From: Mucilaginibacter pedocola
GTDB lineage: Bacteria > Bacteroidota > Bacteroidia > Sphingobacteriales > Sphingobacteriaceae
Reading direction: 5' to 3'
DNA length: 64,000 nt
Assembly: GCF_002013915.1 (NCBI RefSeq)
Contig: NZ_MBTF01000001.1
Location: forward strand, 682,001-746,000
Both the position numbers and the translations under genes were made by a program. Shown here in pieces: positions 50,224 to 60,350 of this stretch; the first letter of the stretch is position 1; each line of letters starts with the position of its first letter. Under the pieces are notes generated by a model. That model had not been told where the DNA came from. It did no database searches and saw only the letters and a list, made by a program, of their open reading frames with translations.

Positions 50224-52938
50224 TTGAAATTAGTTAGCCTCTTTTTTCTGTTTGCAATCGCCCTAACAGCAAGCTTAGCAGCCCATGCTTTTAGCGCGCC
50301 GGGCAAAACTCCTGTTAAAGATACAATTATAAAACTCAATGCAGCGCGCGACAGTAAACTCCTTAAAATAAAGAAACCCGCCAACGCTCCATTGGGTGCC
50401 GGTTACAAGGCCGGACAGGATACAACGCCAAAATCGGGCATAAAGTCTATCATCAAGGCCACTGCCGAAGATTCGTCGTATACTGATAGGGTGAATAAAA
50501 TGTCGTACCTGTATGGCCGTGCCCGCGTGGTTTACGAGGATTTTCAGTTGGATGCCGATTATATACGTATTGACGAAAAGAACCACCTTATTTTTGCCCG
50601 CGGACGTATCGACCCTAAAAAGCGCTATAAAGAGGGTAGGCCTATATCGAAATCTAAGGATGAAAAACCGGTAGAGTCCGACTCGCTTTTATTTAATTAT
50701 GACACAAAAAAGGGAAAGATATGGAACCCCGCCACCACGCAGGATGGTAACTACATATCAGGCGGGCAGGCTAAAGTGCTGCCGCACGATGAAGTAGCCT
50801 ACCGTAACGTAATATTCAGTACCTGCGATCTGCCATTCCCGGAAACACACTTTGGTATAGTAATAACCAAGGGTATCGGGCAAAAGAAACGCATTATATC
50901 CGGCCCGGCTTACCTCGAAATAGAGGGGGTGCCGCTGCCTTTTGCTATACCTTTCGGCTTTTTCCCGAAGCCAAACTCGCGTACATCGGGGGTAATATTA
51001 CCCACTTTTGGTGAGGATAACCGCCTTGGCTTTTACCTGCGCAACCTGGGTTACTACATTGGCCTTAACGATAATATGGACGTTACGTTCAACACCTCGT
51101 TATACTCAAAAGGTTCGTATGAGATAAGCGCCAACTCGCGTTATTTAAAAAGGTATAAATACGGCGGCAACCTAACGCTTAGCTATGGCTCGCACAACTA
51201 CGGGCTGGTTGGTGACCCGCCGCGGAAGGATTTTAATATCACCTGGTCGCACTCGCAAGACCCTAACGCGCACCCGGGTACAACATTTAGTGCTTCCGTA
51301 AATGCCGGTACATCAAGTTATTATCAAAACAGCCCCGGGCTTAACAATTACAACCTTGAGGCCTTAACGCAAAACAACCTCCGTTCGAGTATCAACTACG
51401 GCCGCACCTGGGCGGGTACACCGTTTAACTTAAACGTGAGTTTAGGCCACTCGCAGGACCTTACCAAGAAAACCGTTACGCTGGAACTACCTACCGTAAG
51501 CTTCAACATGGCTACCATAAGCCCGTTTGACCGGGCCGACCGCGTAGGCGAGCAAAAATGGTATCAGAAAATAAACGTGGGCTACAGCATGGTGGCTACA
51601 AATAAGGTAAACGCTGTGCCCGAGTCGCAACTTTTCACCAGCGAAACGCTTACCAAAAGGCTGCAGAATGGTATGCAACATACCATCCCTGTATCTATGA
51701 ACATGAACCTGCTGAAATATTTTCAGTTTAGCACAGGTGGTACTTATATAGAGCGTTGGTATTTGCAAACTATAAAAAAGAGTTACGATAGGGGGAGCAT
51801 CAGTGGCTCGCTTACACCAATTACCGATACCATACCAGGTTTTAAACGTGCCGGCGAGTATAGCTTAAATGCCAGCATGTCTACCAAGGTTTACAGTACT
51901 ATCCAATTTAAAAAGGGAAACCTTACGGCCATACGTGCAACAACTACACCGCAGTTAAGCTTTAGCTACCGCCCCGATTTTGGCGACCCAAGCTACGGTT
52001 ACTGGCAAACTGCTGTGAGCACCGCCAGTGTGCCTTATCCTTATACGTCGTTACCTTACTCCATCTTTGAGCAGGCTGTTTATGGCGGGCCATCGCGCGG
52101 TAAGCAGGCGGGTATAGGTTTCTCGCTCGATAATACTATAGAGGCAAAATTGAAACCGAAAAGCACAGATACATCTGGCGTGCCGCGCAAGGTGCCGATT
52201 TTACAGGGGCTTTCCATATCGTCGTTCTATAACTTCGCAGCTGACTCTATGAGGCTTGCCAACATTAGCATGTCGGGCCATACCTCTATCCTTAATCAAA
52301 AGGTTAACATCAACTTTTCCGGCACTTTCGACCCTTATTTGACACTCATCCGCGACTCGATATCAGGAGGCGTAAAGCAAAATTATATCCGCAGGATAAA
52401 CAAGTTAAGCTTTAGCGAGGGTAAGTTTCCGTTGCTGCAAAACTTCAGCCTTTCGATGAGTGCGGCGCTAAATCCGTCAACCTTTAGGCCCAAGCAGCAG
52501 CAAAATGTAAACGGCGCTACACTGGCCGCCATGACGCCCGACCAGCAACAACGCCTGGCATTAATTAACAGCGACCCAAGTGCCTATGTTGACTTTAATG
52601 TACCATGGAACCTCTCGCTGAATTATAGCTTCAGTTATTCTAACAATATAATTAACAGTAACTCGAGCAATACCATGATGCTTAGCGGCGACGTAAGCAT
52701 CACCAAAAAATGGAAGGTACAGTATAATACTACATACGATTTAAAGGCACAGAAACTGAGTAGCGCAACATCGTTTGCTATTTACCGCGATTTGCACTGC
52801 TGGGACCTTTCGATACAGTGGCTGCCTTTCGGGTTTTACAAATCGTACAATGTTACGCTGAAGGTGAAGGCCTCGATATTACAGGATTTGAAGCTGAGCA
52901 AACGTAACGACTACACCAACAACCAATCATTTCAATAA
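50224..52938 (+). CDS. lptD: LPS-assembly protein LptD (Bacteroidota type)
   Basis: A 904-residue outer-membrane protein. A signal peptide starts at once (MKLVSLFFLFAIALTASLAAHAFS). An OstA/LptA-like jellyroll follows, 'KMSYLYGRARVVYEDFQLDADYIRIDEKNHLIFARG', then the barrel with 'FAIPFGFFPKPNSRTSGVILPTFGEDNRLGFYLRNLGYYIGLNDNMDV', the LptD core of plug and first strands. The start codon is TTG at 50224: an in-frame TAA at 50215-50217 excludes any upstream ATG, and the signal sequence begins directly at the TTG. LptD inserts LPS into the outer leaflet together with LptE. The divergent amidase is 52 bp away; cinA follows one base after. Confidence 0.9.
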   Translation: MKLVSLFFLFAIALTASLAAHAFSAPGKTPVKDTIIKLNAARDSKLLKIKKPANAPLGAGYKAGQDTTPKSGIKSIIKATAEDSSYTDRVNKMSYLYGRARVVYEDFQLDADYIRIDEKNHLIFARGRIDPKKRYKEGRPISKSKDEKPVESDSLLFNYDTKKGKIWNPATTQDGNYISGGQAKVLPHDEVAYRNVIFSTCDLPFPETHFGIVITKGIGQKKRIISGPAYLEIEGVPLPFAIPFGFFPKPNSRTSGVILPTFGEDNRLGFYLRNLGYYIGLNDNMDVTFNTSLYSKGSYEISANSRYLKRYKYGGNLTLSYGSHNYGLVGDPPRKDFNITWSHSQDPNAHPGTTFSASVNAGTSSYYQNSPGLNNYNLEALTQNNLRSSINYGRTWAGTPFNLNVSLGHSQDLTKKTVTLELPTVSFNMATISPFDRADRVGEQKWYQKINVGYSMVATNKVNAVPESQLFTSETLTKRLQNGMQHTIPVSMNMNLLKYFQFSTGGTYIERWYLQTIKKSYDRGSISGSLTPITDTIPGFKRAGEYSLNASMSTKVYSTIQFKKGNLTAIRATTTPQLSFSYRPDFGDPSYGYWQTAVSTASVPYPYTSLPYSIFEQAVYGGPSRGKQAGIGFSLDNTIEAKLKPKSTDTSGVPRKVPILQGLSISSFYNFAADSMRLANISMSGHTSILNQKVNINFSGTFDPYLTLIRDSISGGVKQNYIRRINKLSFSEGKFPLLQNFSLSMSAALNPSTFRPKQQQNVNGATLAAMTPDQQQRLALINSDPSAYVDFNVPWNLSLNYSFSYSNNIINSNSSNTMMLSGDVSITKKWKVQYNTTYDLKAQKLSSATSFAIYRDLHCWDLSIQWLPFGFYKSYNVTLKVKASILQDLKLSKRNDYTNNQSFQ

Positions 52939-52939
52939 C

Positions 52940-54187
52940 ATGCTTGCAGAGATAATAACTATTGGCGACGAAATATTGATAGGGCAGATAGTTGATACCA
53001 ACTCTGCCTGGATGGCCGAAAAGCTAAACCATGCCGGTATCCGCATCAAACAAATATCATCGGTATCAGATAACCGCGAACATATATTAACCGCACTTGC
53101 AGAAGCTGCGGGCCGCGCCGATATTATTTTGATAACAGGCGGGTTGGGGCCAACTAAAGACGATATTACTAAGAAAACGCTGGCTGAATATTTTGGCGTA
53201 GGCATGGTAATGAACGATGCAGCGTTGGAAAATGTTAGCCGGATATTTAAAAAATACAACCGTCCTTTATTAGAGGTAAACCGCCTGCAAGCGCAGGTAC
53301 CCGAAAATTGCGAGGTGATATTGAACAAAAACGGCACAGCACCGGGCATGTGGTTTAATCATGAGGGGAAAGTATATGTATCTATGCCGGGCGTACCCTT
53401 CGAGATGAAGTATATGGTAGAGGAGGAGGTGATCCCCAAACTACAGGCAACCTTCAAATTGCCCGTTATTATCCATAACACTATACTTACGGCAGGCGAG
53501 GGAGAATCATTCCTGGCAGAAAAGATAGCCGATATTGAGGATTCGCTGCCTGCGCACATAAAACTTGCTTACCTGCCAAAGCTTGGGCAAGTACGTTTAC
53601 GCCTGAGCGCCTTTGGCGATGACGCTGAAAAACTGCAAGCCGAGGTAAATATTTATGCCGATAAAATTGCCGAACGTGCAAGCTACGCTGTAATGGCCCG
53701 CGAAGATATTCCGCTGGAAAAAGTGCTGTTGAACACCATGGCCGAACGCGGGCTGACCTTATCAGCCGCCGAAAGCTGTACAGGTGGGTATTTATCGCAT
53801 ATGTTAACCCAGCATGCAGGCTCGTCTAAGGTATTTTTGGGTGGGGTGGTATCGTATGCTAACCAGTTGAAACAGGATATTTTGGGCGTGAATCCGGCTA
53901 CTATTTCGGTCTTTGGCACGGTAAGCGGCGAAACGGTGACGGAGATGGTTGAGGGGGCATTAAGGAGATTTAAATCGGATTATGCGGTGGCCTTAACCGG
54001 AATTGCCGGCCCCGACGGTGGTACTGCCGAGAAACCGGTGGGCACTGTGTGGATTGCGGCGGCAAATGCAAATAAAACGGTTATAAAGAAATTCACATTT
54101 GGGGAAAAGCGCCTGCAAAACATCGAAAGGAGCGCTGTAGGGGCATTTTTTATGTTAATTACTTTACTTCGCGAAAACGGAAATTAA
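52940..54187 (+). CDS. cinA: CinA-family protein (nicotinamide-nucleotide amidase)
   Basis: A 415-residue full-length CinA. The N-terminal MoCF-type domain has 'AEIITIGDEILIGQIVDTNSAWMAEKL' and 'ILITGGLGPTKDDITKKTLAEYF'. The C-terminal CinA domain has 'GLTLSAAESCTGGYLSHMLTQHAGSSKVFLGGVVSYANQLKQDILGV' and 'VALTGIAGPDGGTAEKPVGTVWIAAA', with the catalytic Ser-Cys-Thr region. It deamidates NMN in pyridine nucleotide salvage and has an ADP-ribose pyrophosphatase-type N-terminal half. The ATG at 52940 lies one base after the lptD stop, so the two are likely cotranscribed. Confidence 0.95.
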   Translation: MLAEIITIGDEILIGQIVDTNSAWMAEKLNHAGIRIKQISSVSDNREHILTALAEAAGRADIILITGGLGPTKDDITKKTLAEYFGVGMVMNDAALENVSRIFKKYNRPLLEVNRLQAQVPENCEVILNKNGTAPGMWFNHEGKVYVSMPGVPFEMKYMVEEEVIPKLQATFKLPVIIHNTILTAGEGESFLAEKIADIEDSLPAHIKLAYLPKLGQVRLRLSAFGDDAEKLQAEVNIYADKIAERASYAVMAREDIPLEKVLLNTMAERGLTLSAAESCTGGYLSHMLTQHAGSSKVFLGGVVSYANQLKQDILGVNPATISVFGTVSGETVTEMVEGALRRFKSDYAVALTGIAGPDGGTAEKPVGTVWIAAANANKTVIKKFTFGEKRLQNIERSAVGAFFMLITLLRENGN

Positions 54188-54231
54188 CATCCGAAATCAA
54201 TAATTTTGACCAAACCAACTGATACTTGTGT

Positions 54232-55938
54232 ATGGCCAAATACCAATTGTTACTGCCGAAGATGGGGGAAAGTGTTGCAGAGGCAACAGTAATTAAATGG
54301 ACGAAAGCTCCGGGTGATTACATCGAAATTGACGAGGCGGTGATGGAAATTGCGACCGACAAGGTAGACTCTGAAGTTCCTTCCCCGGTTGCTGGTAAAC
54401 TAATAGAACAACTTTACAAAGAGAACGACGTAGTACAGGTAGGTGCACCTATAGCTATTATAGAAACCGAACCTGATAAAGCAGAAGCTCCGGCGCCAAC
54501 GCCGCCGCCTGTTGCTACTTATACACCACCATCATTCGCGCCTGCTACGCCAACACCGGCACCGCCGCCTGTTGCAACGTATACGCCACCATCTTTTGCT
54601 AATACGCCGCCGCCAACACCTGCGCCTATTGTACCGCCGCCTGCTCCTGAGTATGTAGCGCCGCCAATACAAGCACCGGTAGTGCCGCCTTATACGCCGC
54701 CGCCTGTTGTTGAGCAGCCACCGGTGCCTCCTGTTCAGGATATCCCGGGAATCAGCCAATTGCAACAGCGCCCGGCTTATGGCAGTGTTAAATTTGACAA
54801 CCGTTTTTACTCGCCGCTGGTTAAGAGCATTGCTGTTCAGGAAGGCATTAGTAATGACGAACTTGACTATATACCGGGTACCGGGGCAGATGGCCGTTTA
54901 ACAAAAGACGACCTGCTTGATTATATCAAAAACCGCCCTGCAAAGGTGGAAGTTGCGCCGGCACCACAACCGGAGCCTGTTGCGCCTGTTGCCGAGCCGC
55001 AAAAGCACGAAGAGCCTGCTATTACTTATACCGCAGCTATCCCGCCGCCATATACGCCACCACCTGCACCGGTTGAAGAGCCTGTAGCAGCGGTAGCCGA
55101 GGAAGCGGAAGTAGAGGATGAGCCAGTGGCTGAAGCTTCTGCACCAGAACCGGTTGCTGAAGCATCCAAAACTGCACCTGCACCCGAAGCACCTAAGGCC
55201 ACGCCGAAACCTGCTACATCGGTATCGGGCGGTGACGAAATTATAGAGATGGACCGTATGCGCAGGTTGATTGCCGACCACATGGTTTACAGCAAGCACA
55301 CCTCGCCGCACGTAACATCGTTTGTTGAAGCAGACGTTACCGACCTGGTAAACTGGCGCGAAGCTGTAAAAGGGCCATTTGAAAAACGCGAAGGGCAAAA
55401 GTTGACCTTTACGCCGATATTCATCGAGGCGGTTATCAAAGCTATTATCGAGCTGCCAATGATAAACGTATCGGTATCGGGTACGCAGATCATCAAAAAG
55501 AAAAACATTAACATTAGCATGGCAACCGCCTTGCCGAATGGTAACCTGATAGTACCGGTAATTAAAAAAGCCGACGATTTGAGCCTTACCGGTATAGCCA
55601 AAGCAGTGAATGATCTGGCACACCGCGCACGCATTGGCAAATTACTGCCCGATGATGTGAAGGATGGTACGTTCACTATAACCAACGTAGGCTCGTTTGG
55701 TAACGTAATGGGTACACCTATTATTAACCAGCCTCAGGTAGCTATTTTAGCAGTGGGTGCAATTAAGAAGAAACCTGCTGTTGTAGAAACACCGCAAGGA
55801 GATGCTATAGGTATAAGGCACATGATGTTCCTGTCGTTATCTTACGACCATAGGGTAGTAGATGGCGCATTGGGTGGAACATTTGTACGCAAGGTGGCCG
55901 ATTACCTCGAAAACTGGGACGTTAGCCGTAATATATAG
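54232..55938 (+). CDS. 2-oxo acid dehydrogenase E2 (dihydrolipoyl acyltransferase)
   Basis: About 568 residues from ATG 54232 (an in-frame TTG at 54226 is less likely). One lipoyl domain comes first, with the lipoylated Lys in 'VMEIATDKVDSEVPSP'. A linker of about 100 residues is very rich in Pro, with a repeated 'PPPVATYTPPSFA' unit. A peripheral-subunit binding domain follows, 'YSPLVKSIAVQEGISNDELDYIPGTGADGRLTKDDLLDYI', then a second Pro/Ala linker. The catalytic domain ends with 'LSYDHRVVDGALGGTFVRK', the active-site DHRVVDG. No E1 or E3 gene is adjacent, so the substrate (pyruvate, 2-oxoglutarate or branched chain) is not fixed; branched-chain-type E2 is my best guess. Confidence 0.93.
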   Translation: MAKYQLLLPKMGESVAEATVIKWTKAPGDYIEIDEAVMEIATDKVDSEVPSPVAGKLIEQLYKENDVVQVGAPIAIIETEPDKAEAPAPTPPPVATYTPPSFAPATPTPAPPPVATYTPPSFANTPPPTPAPIVPPPAPEYVAPPIQAPVVPPYTPPPVVEQPPVPPVQDIPGISQLQQRPAYGSVKFDNRFYSPLVKSIAVQEGISNDELDYIPGTGADGRLTKDDLLDYIKNRPAKVEVAPAPQPEPVAPVAEPQKHEEPAITYTAAIPPPYTPPPAPVEEPVAAVAEEAEVEDEPVAEASAPEPVAEASKTAPAPEAPKATPKPATSVSGGDEIIEMDRMRRLIADHMVYSKHTSPHVTSFVEADVTDLVNWREAVKGPFEKREGQKLTFTPIFIEAVIKAIIELPMINVSVSGTQIIKKKNINISMATALPNGNLIVPVIKKADDLSLTGIAKAVNDLAHRARIGKLLPDDVKDGTFTITNVGSFGNVMGTPIINQPQVAILAVGAIKKKPAVVETPQGDAIGIRHMMFLSLSYDHRVVDGALGGTFVRKVADYLENWDVSRNI

Positions 55939-55966
55939 TTAATTAAATGTGAATTTCTACAAAAAA

Positions 55967-55995
55967 CAAAAGGCCCGAAAGGGCCTTCTGTTTTT
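55967..55995. terminator. Bidirectional terminator between E2 and hom
   Basis: AGGCCC (55971-55976) and GGGCCT (55981-55986) flank a GAAA loop. T-runs lie on both outer sides, between convergent transcripts. Confidence 0.85.
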
Positions 55996-56011
55996 GCTGC
56001 CAAAGAATCTA

Positions 56012-57247
56012 CTATAAAACTTCGGCGTTCAGTATTTTTGCCGGGGCTAAACTGACCCCTGTTAGCTGATCGGCAAAGGCTACGAATGCCTTGTTATCTG
56101 ATATACGCTGCTTGTTGTCGATCAGTTTTTGCAGATTAATCTTTCCGATAACAAATTTATACTCCCCTGAGTAGTAACGTTCCTTTATCGACTCAAAGCC
56201 AAGTGCTTCCACCAGTGCTTCGTCTTCATAACGCAGGTAAATATTTATTTCTATATCGTTGGTAAAGTTCAGTCCTTTTACGGCTTTGGCTTTTTTGTAT
56301 TCGTAGCCGTAATCGTAACGCAGGGCGGCAATGTCTGATAATACTGCCGAGCCGGTAGGGTGGCCACCGGCACCTTTCCCGAAGAAGAATTGCTGGTCTG
56401 CAAAGGCGGCTTGTACAGTTACGCCATTGTATTCGTACTCTACGTTGTATAAAAATTCGCTTTCGGTAACAAATTTTGGCAGCACAAACATGGCCATGTT
56501 GCGGGCATCAAGTTCTTTGGCAACCGGTACCAGTTTTATTTTCAGGTTCTTTTCGCGGGCGTATTGCAAATCATTAGCGCTCAGGTTTTGTATACCAATA
56601 TTCAGCACTTCTTGCGGGTCAATGATCACACCGTAAGCATGTGTTGCAGCAATAATGAGTTTGTATTTGGCATCGTAGCCACCAACATCCATAGTAGGGT
56701 CGGTTTCGGCGAAGCCCAGGTCCTGCGCTTGTTTAAGTGCGCTGGCGTAATCCAAATTCTCTAAAAATCCTTTCGAGAGGATGTAGTTTGATGAACCATT
56801 GAATATACCGCTGATAGAATGCAATAGCTCGTTATCATAGTATTCTTCCAGGTTACGGATGATAGGGATACTGCCACAAACCGCGCCTTCATATAACAAC
56901 GAGGTACCGTGTTTCTCCTGCAGCTCTATCAACTCATTCAGGTAGGTGGCTATCATTTTCTTGCTGGCCGATACTACGTTTTTGCCCGAAGCCAGCGCAC
57001 GCGAAACAATTTCGAATGCAGCCTCGGTATCGTTTATCAGTTCAACAATGGTATTTATCTCGGGGTTGTTCAATAGCTCATCGCGGTCGGTAGTAAAAAG
57101 CTCCTGCGGCAGCGTGCGTAGCTTGCCCGGGTTTTTAATGGCTATTTTCTTTATTTCGAGGTTGAGGTTTTTAGTGCGGATAATATCATAAAGTCCCTGG
57201 CCTACTACTCCGAACCCGAATAGGCCTATATTCAATTTCTTACTCAT
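56012..57247 (-). CDS. hom: Homoserine dehydrogenase
   Basis: A 411-residue monofunctional enzyme. The Rossmann motif is 'IGLFGFGVVGQGLYDII'. The catalytic core has 'VVSASKKMIATYLNEL', 'LLYEGAVCGSIPIIRNLEEYY', 'GIFNGSSNYILSKG' and 'DVGGYDAKYKLIIAATHAYG'. It reduces aspartate semialdehyde to homoserine, the precursor of Met and Thr. Its ATG overlaps the metX stop by one base (TAATG), a sign of translational coupling. It is the last gene of the riboswitch-led metY-metX-hom operon, ending at a terminator. That hom sits behind metX puts homoserine supply under the same SAM control. Confidence 0.96.
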   Translation of the reverse strand: MSKKLNIGLFGFGVVGQGLYDIIRTKNLNLEIKKIAIKNPGKLRTLPQELFTTDRDELLNNPEINTIVELINDTEAAFEIVSRALASGKNVVSASKKMIATYLNELIELQEKHGTSLLYEGAVCGSIPIIRNLEEYYDNELLHSISGIFNGSSNYILSKGFLENLDYASALKQAQDLGFAETDPTMDVGGYDAKYKLIIAATHAYGVIIDPQEVLNIGIQNLSANDLQYAREKNLKIKLVPVAKELDARNMAMFVLPKFVTESEFLYNVEYEYNGVTVQAAFADQQFFFGKGAGGHPTGSAVLSDIAALRYDYGYEYKKAKAVKGLNFTNDIEINIYLRYEDEALVEALGFESIKERYYSGEYKFVIGKINLQKLIDNKQRISDNKAFVAFADQLTGVSLAPAKILNAEVL

Positions 57248-58302
57248 TAAGCTATTTTTTGCAATTCTATAATTTTTCCCTTTACGTCTGTTTTAAAAAA
57301 GGATTTGATAATATTTGTTAAATCTTGTGTTTCAATTAAAAAGCCGTCGTGTCCGTAAAACGAATCCAGTTCGGCAAAGGCAGCTTTGGGTATATGCCTG
57401 AACAGGTATTGCTGCTCTTCAATAGGGAACAATACATCCGATTTGATGCCAATAACCAGCGTGCGAGCTTTCACCTGGGCAAGCGCTTTATCTACACTGC
57501 CGCGGCCACGGCCCACATTATGCGAATCCATAGCTTTGGTTAAATAATAGTAGCTGTAGGCATTGTACCTGTTCACTAATTTCTGTCCCTGGTAGTTTTG
57601 GTAGCTCGATGCTTTGAAGTTGCCGGTAAGGTCGTTACCGTCTTCCTGCTGGGTAATATCGTAGGTTTTGTAGGTGCGGTAAGATAATAGTGCAATGCTG
57701 CGCGCGGCCTTTAAGCCATTGCTGCCGCCATCCGGCGTGTTGCTAAAAAAGGTAGGATCGGCAGCCAGGGCCAGACGCTGCGATTCGTTAAAGGCAATGC
57801 CCCATGGCGAATGTTTAGCATTCGTTGCTATCAGTATCAGGTTTTTGATACGCTGCGGGTCTACGATACTCCATTCTAATGCCTGTTGTCCGCCAAGTGA
57901 ACCACCAAGCAGCATTTCTATTTGATCGATCTTTAAGTGGTCGGCCAGCAATTGATGAGCCTTCACCATATCGCGTATGGTAACCTCGGGGAACGAAAGA
58001 TAGTATGGTTGCCCGGTAGTAGGATTAGTATCCAGCGGACTAAGCGTACCATAAGGCGATGCCAGCACATTAGCGCAAATAACAAAATGCTCTTCGGGGT
58101 TAAAATGGTCGGTAGCGCCAAAAAGGCCTTTCCACCAATCAAAAACATCCGAATTGGCGGTGAGTGCATGGCATACCCAAATCACGTTATCGCGGTTGGC
58201 ATTTAAGGTGCCGTATGTATTATAGCCTATTTGCAGCCCCTGTAATTTGGTGCCGTTCTCCAGTTCGAAAGTACCTGTATACGTAAAAGTTTGTAAACTC
58301 AT
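57247..58302 (-). CDS. metX: Homoserine O-acetyltransferase
   Basis: A 351-residue alpha/beta hydrolase-fold acyltransferase. The nucleophile elbow is 'MLLGGSLGGQQALEW' (Ser135). 'VWVCHALTANSDVFDWWKGLFGATDHFNPEEHFVICANVLASPYGTLSPLDTNP' is the family N-terminal block, and the acid/base pair lies in 'IKSDVLFPIEEQ' and 'YGHDGFLIE'. It acetylates homoserine with acetyl-CoA. Succinyl-CoA specificity cannot be wholly excluded from sequence, but MetY downstream chemistry fits O-acetylhomoserine. An 84-bp spacer with a GGGAGCGG/CCGCTCCC hairpin (58323-58348) separates it from metY. Confidence 0.95.
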   Translation of the reverse strand: MSLQTFTYTGTFELENGTKLQGLQIGYNTYGTLNANRDNVIWVCHALTANSDVFDWWKGLFGATDHFNPEEHFVICANVLASPYGTLSPLDTNPTTGQPYYLSFPEVTIRDMVKAHQLLADHLKIDQIEMLLGGSLGGQQALEWSIVDPQRIKNLILIATNAKHSPWGIAFNESQRLALAADPTFFSNTPDGGSNGLKAARSIALLSYRTYKTYDITQQEDGNDLTGNFKASSYQNYQGQKLVNRYNAYSYYYLTKAMDSHNVGRGRGSVDKALAQVKARTLVIGIKSDVLFPIEEQQYLFRHIPKAAFAELDSFYGHDGFLIETQDLTNIIKSFFKTDVKGKIIELQKIA

Positions 58303-58322
58303 TTGTGTCCTTTTGTTATTTC

Positions 58323-58348
58323 GGGAGCGGTAACCTACAACCGCTCCC
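58323..58348 (-). other. Hairpin between metY and metX
   Basis: GGGAGCGG and CCGCTCCC form a perfect eight-bp stem in the spacer. No T-tract follows on the minus strand, so it is more likely an mRNA processing or stability element than a terminator. Confidence 0.5.
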
Positions 58349-58386
58349 TGATAACATCACTTAAAAAAACTAAAAAATAAAGATCG

Positions 58387-59742
<1,356 letters not shown>

Positions 59743-59817
59743 TTACGACAGGATACTGCTATCCCTGAGGGTACCACGCGTTTTTCGGGAAATGGAAAAA
59801 GAGGACGTGTACGGGGA

Positions 59818-59928
59818 TCAACAGCAGCAACACATGCAAATACAGCCAATAATTTGGTTGTATGTAGCAGTTTGGCCCGGGTAGGGTTGCTGTAAAGACT
59901 GTTGAGATACGTAAGCTGTAATTTTCAT
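59818..59928 (-). CDS. 36-residue Cys/Met-rich leader peptide (uORF) of the met operon
   Basis: The ATG at 59928 opens 36 codons ending TGA at 59820. The product begins MKITAYVSQQSLQQPYPG and ends GCICMCCCC, with six Cys and one Met in the last eight residues. The terminal Cys codons (TGT TGC TGC TGT) sit in the segment GTTGCTGCTGTTG (59831-59819), which is perfectly complementary to CAACAG (59904-59899) plus CAGCAAC (59892-59886), separated by a six-base bulge. Between them lies a second hairpin (59863-59840). The ORF starts 10 bases after the riboswitch and ends 117 bases before metY. A ribosome waiting for Cys-tRNA at these codons would open the pairing. Function is inferred; the ORF and pairing are seen directly. 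Confidence 0.75.
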   Translation of the reverse strand: MKITAYVSQQSLQQPYPGQTATYNQIIGCICMCCCC

Positions 59929-59938
59929 GATCTTAAAA

Positions 59939-60046
59939 TTTATATCCCCCGGGTATACTTTTTCCGGGACAGGAATTGGCACCTTCTCCACTTTGGAGGG
60001 TTGCCAGCGGGTTTTCGAGCCTGATCTCTCGCCGCTTCTTTATAAA
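59939..60046 (-). ncRNA. SAM-I riboswitch
   Basis: On the minus strand, TTTATA (60046-60041) and TATAAA (59944-59939) close the P1 helix. Inside are GAGAGATCAGGCTC followed by the conserved CTGGCAACC and GGTGCCAATTCC, the core blocks of the SAM-I aptamer, with the joining bases in the usual order. It is placed in the metY-metX-hom leader. Binding of SAM normally lowers expression. No classical terminator with a U-run follows within the next 20 bases; a GGGGGA tract close to the uORF start could instead be hidden or shown, giving translational control of the uORF. Confidence 0.9.
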
Positions 60047-60100
60047 TCAAAATCCTTTTGAAGGGAATTGATTATGGAATGATCTACCGATCAACAGGGG

Positions 60101-60133
60101 CAAATATATGCGAATGCAGTTTTATTATGCAAA
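60101..60133 (-). promoter_or_regulatory. Promoter of the metY-metX-hom operon
   Basis: On the minus strand TTTG (60133-60130) and TATATTTG (60108-60101) are spaced by 21 bases, matching the Bacteroidota -33/-7 pattern. Transcription would start near 60094, giving a leader of about 390 bases. Confidence 0.65.
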
Positions 60134-60178
60134 TTATATTTTAATTTTATTGTAAAGATGCAACAGTGCAGTGTTTTT

Positions 60179-60210
60179 TTCACGCAAAGACGCAGAGGCG
60201 CAAAGAAGGG
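60179..60210. repeat. GCAAAGACGCAGAGGCGCAAAG words
   Basis: A short run of the dispersed GCAAAG/GCAGAGG words that also occur near 6.2, 8.2 and 24.3 kb. Confidence 0.5.
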
Positions 60211-60227
60211 AAGGGGATTATATTTTC

Positions 60228-60341
60228 GCTGCCGCGAGATTAGCGAAGCTTATCTCGTGGTACCGCATTGAGGAAGCTTTCAGCTGATGGAAGCTGAAAG
60301 CTGACTTTATGCGACACCACGAGTTGAAAACTCGTGGCAGC
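60228..60341. repeat. BIME/REP-like palindromic element with three hairpins
   Basis: GCTGCC (60228) and GGCAGC (60341) close the element. Inside are CGCGAGAT..ATCTCGTG, then AGCTTTCAGCT..AGCTGAAAGCT, then CCACGAGTT..AACTCGTGG with a three-base loop. The outer parts GTGGTACCGCAT and ATGCGACACCAC are also inverted. It lies between the met leader and the PLP gene, just ten bases past that gene's stop codon. Confidence 0.75.
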
Positions 60342-60350
60342 AAAGAAGAA

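Noticed and set aside
54898..55623. Long antisense ORFs inside the E2 gene
   Set aside because: Rich in Arg, Cys and Trp with no domain, they mirror codon bias of the Pro-rich E2 coding strand.
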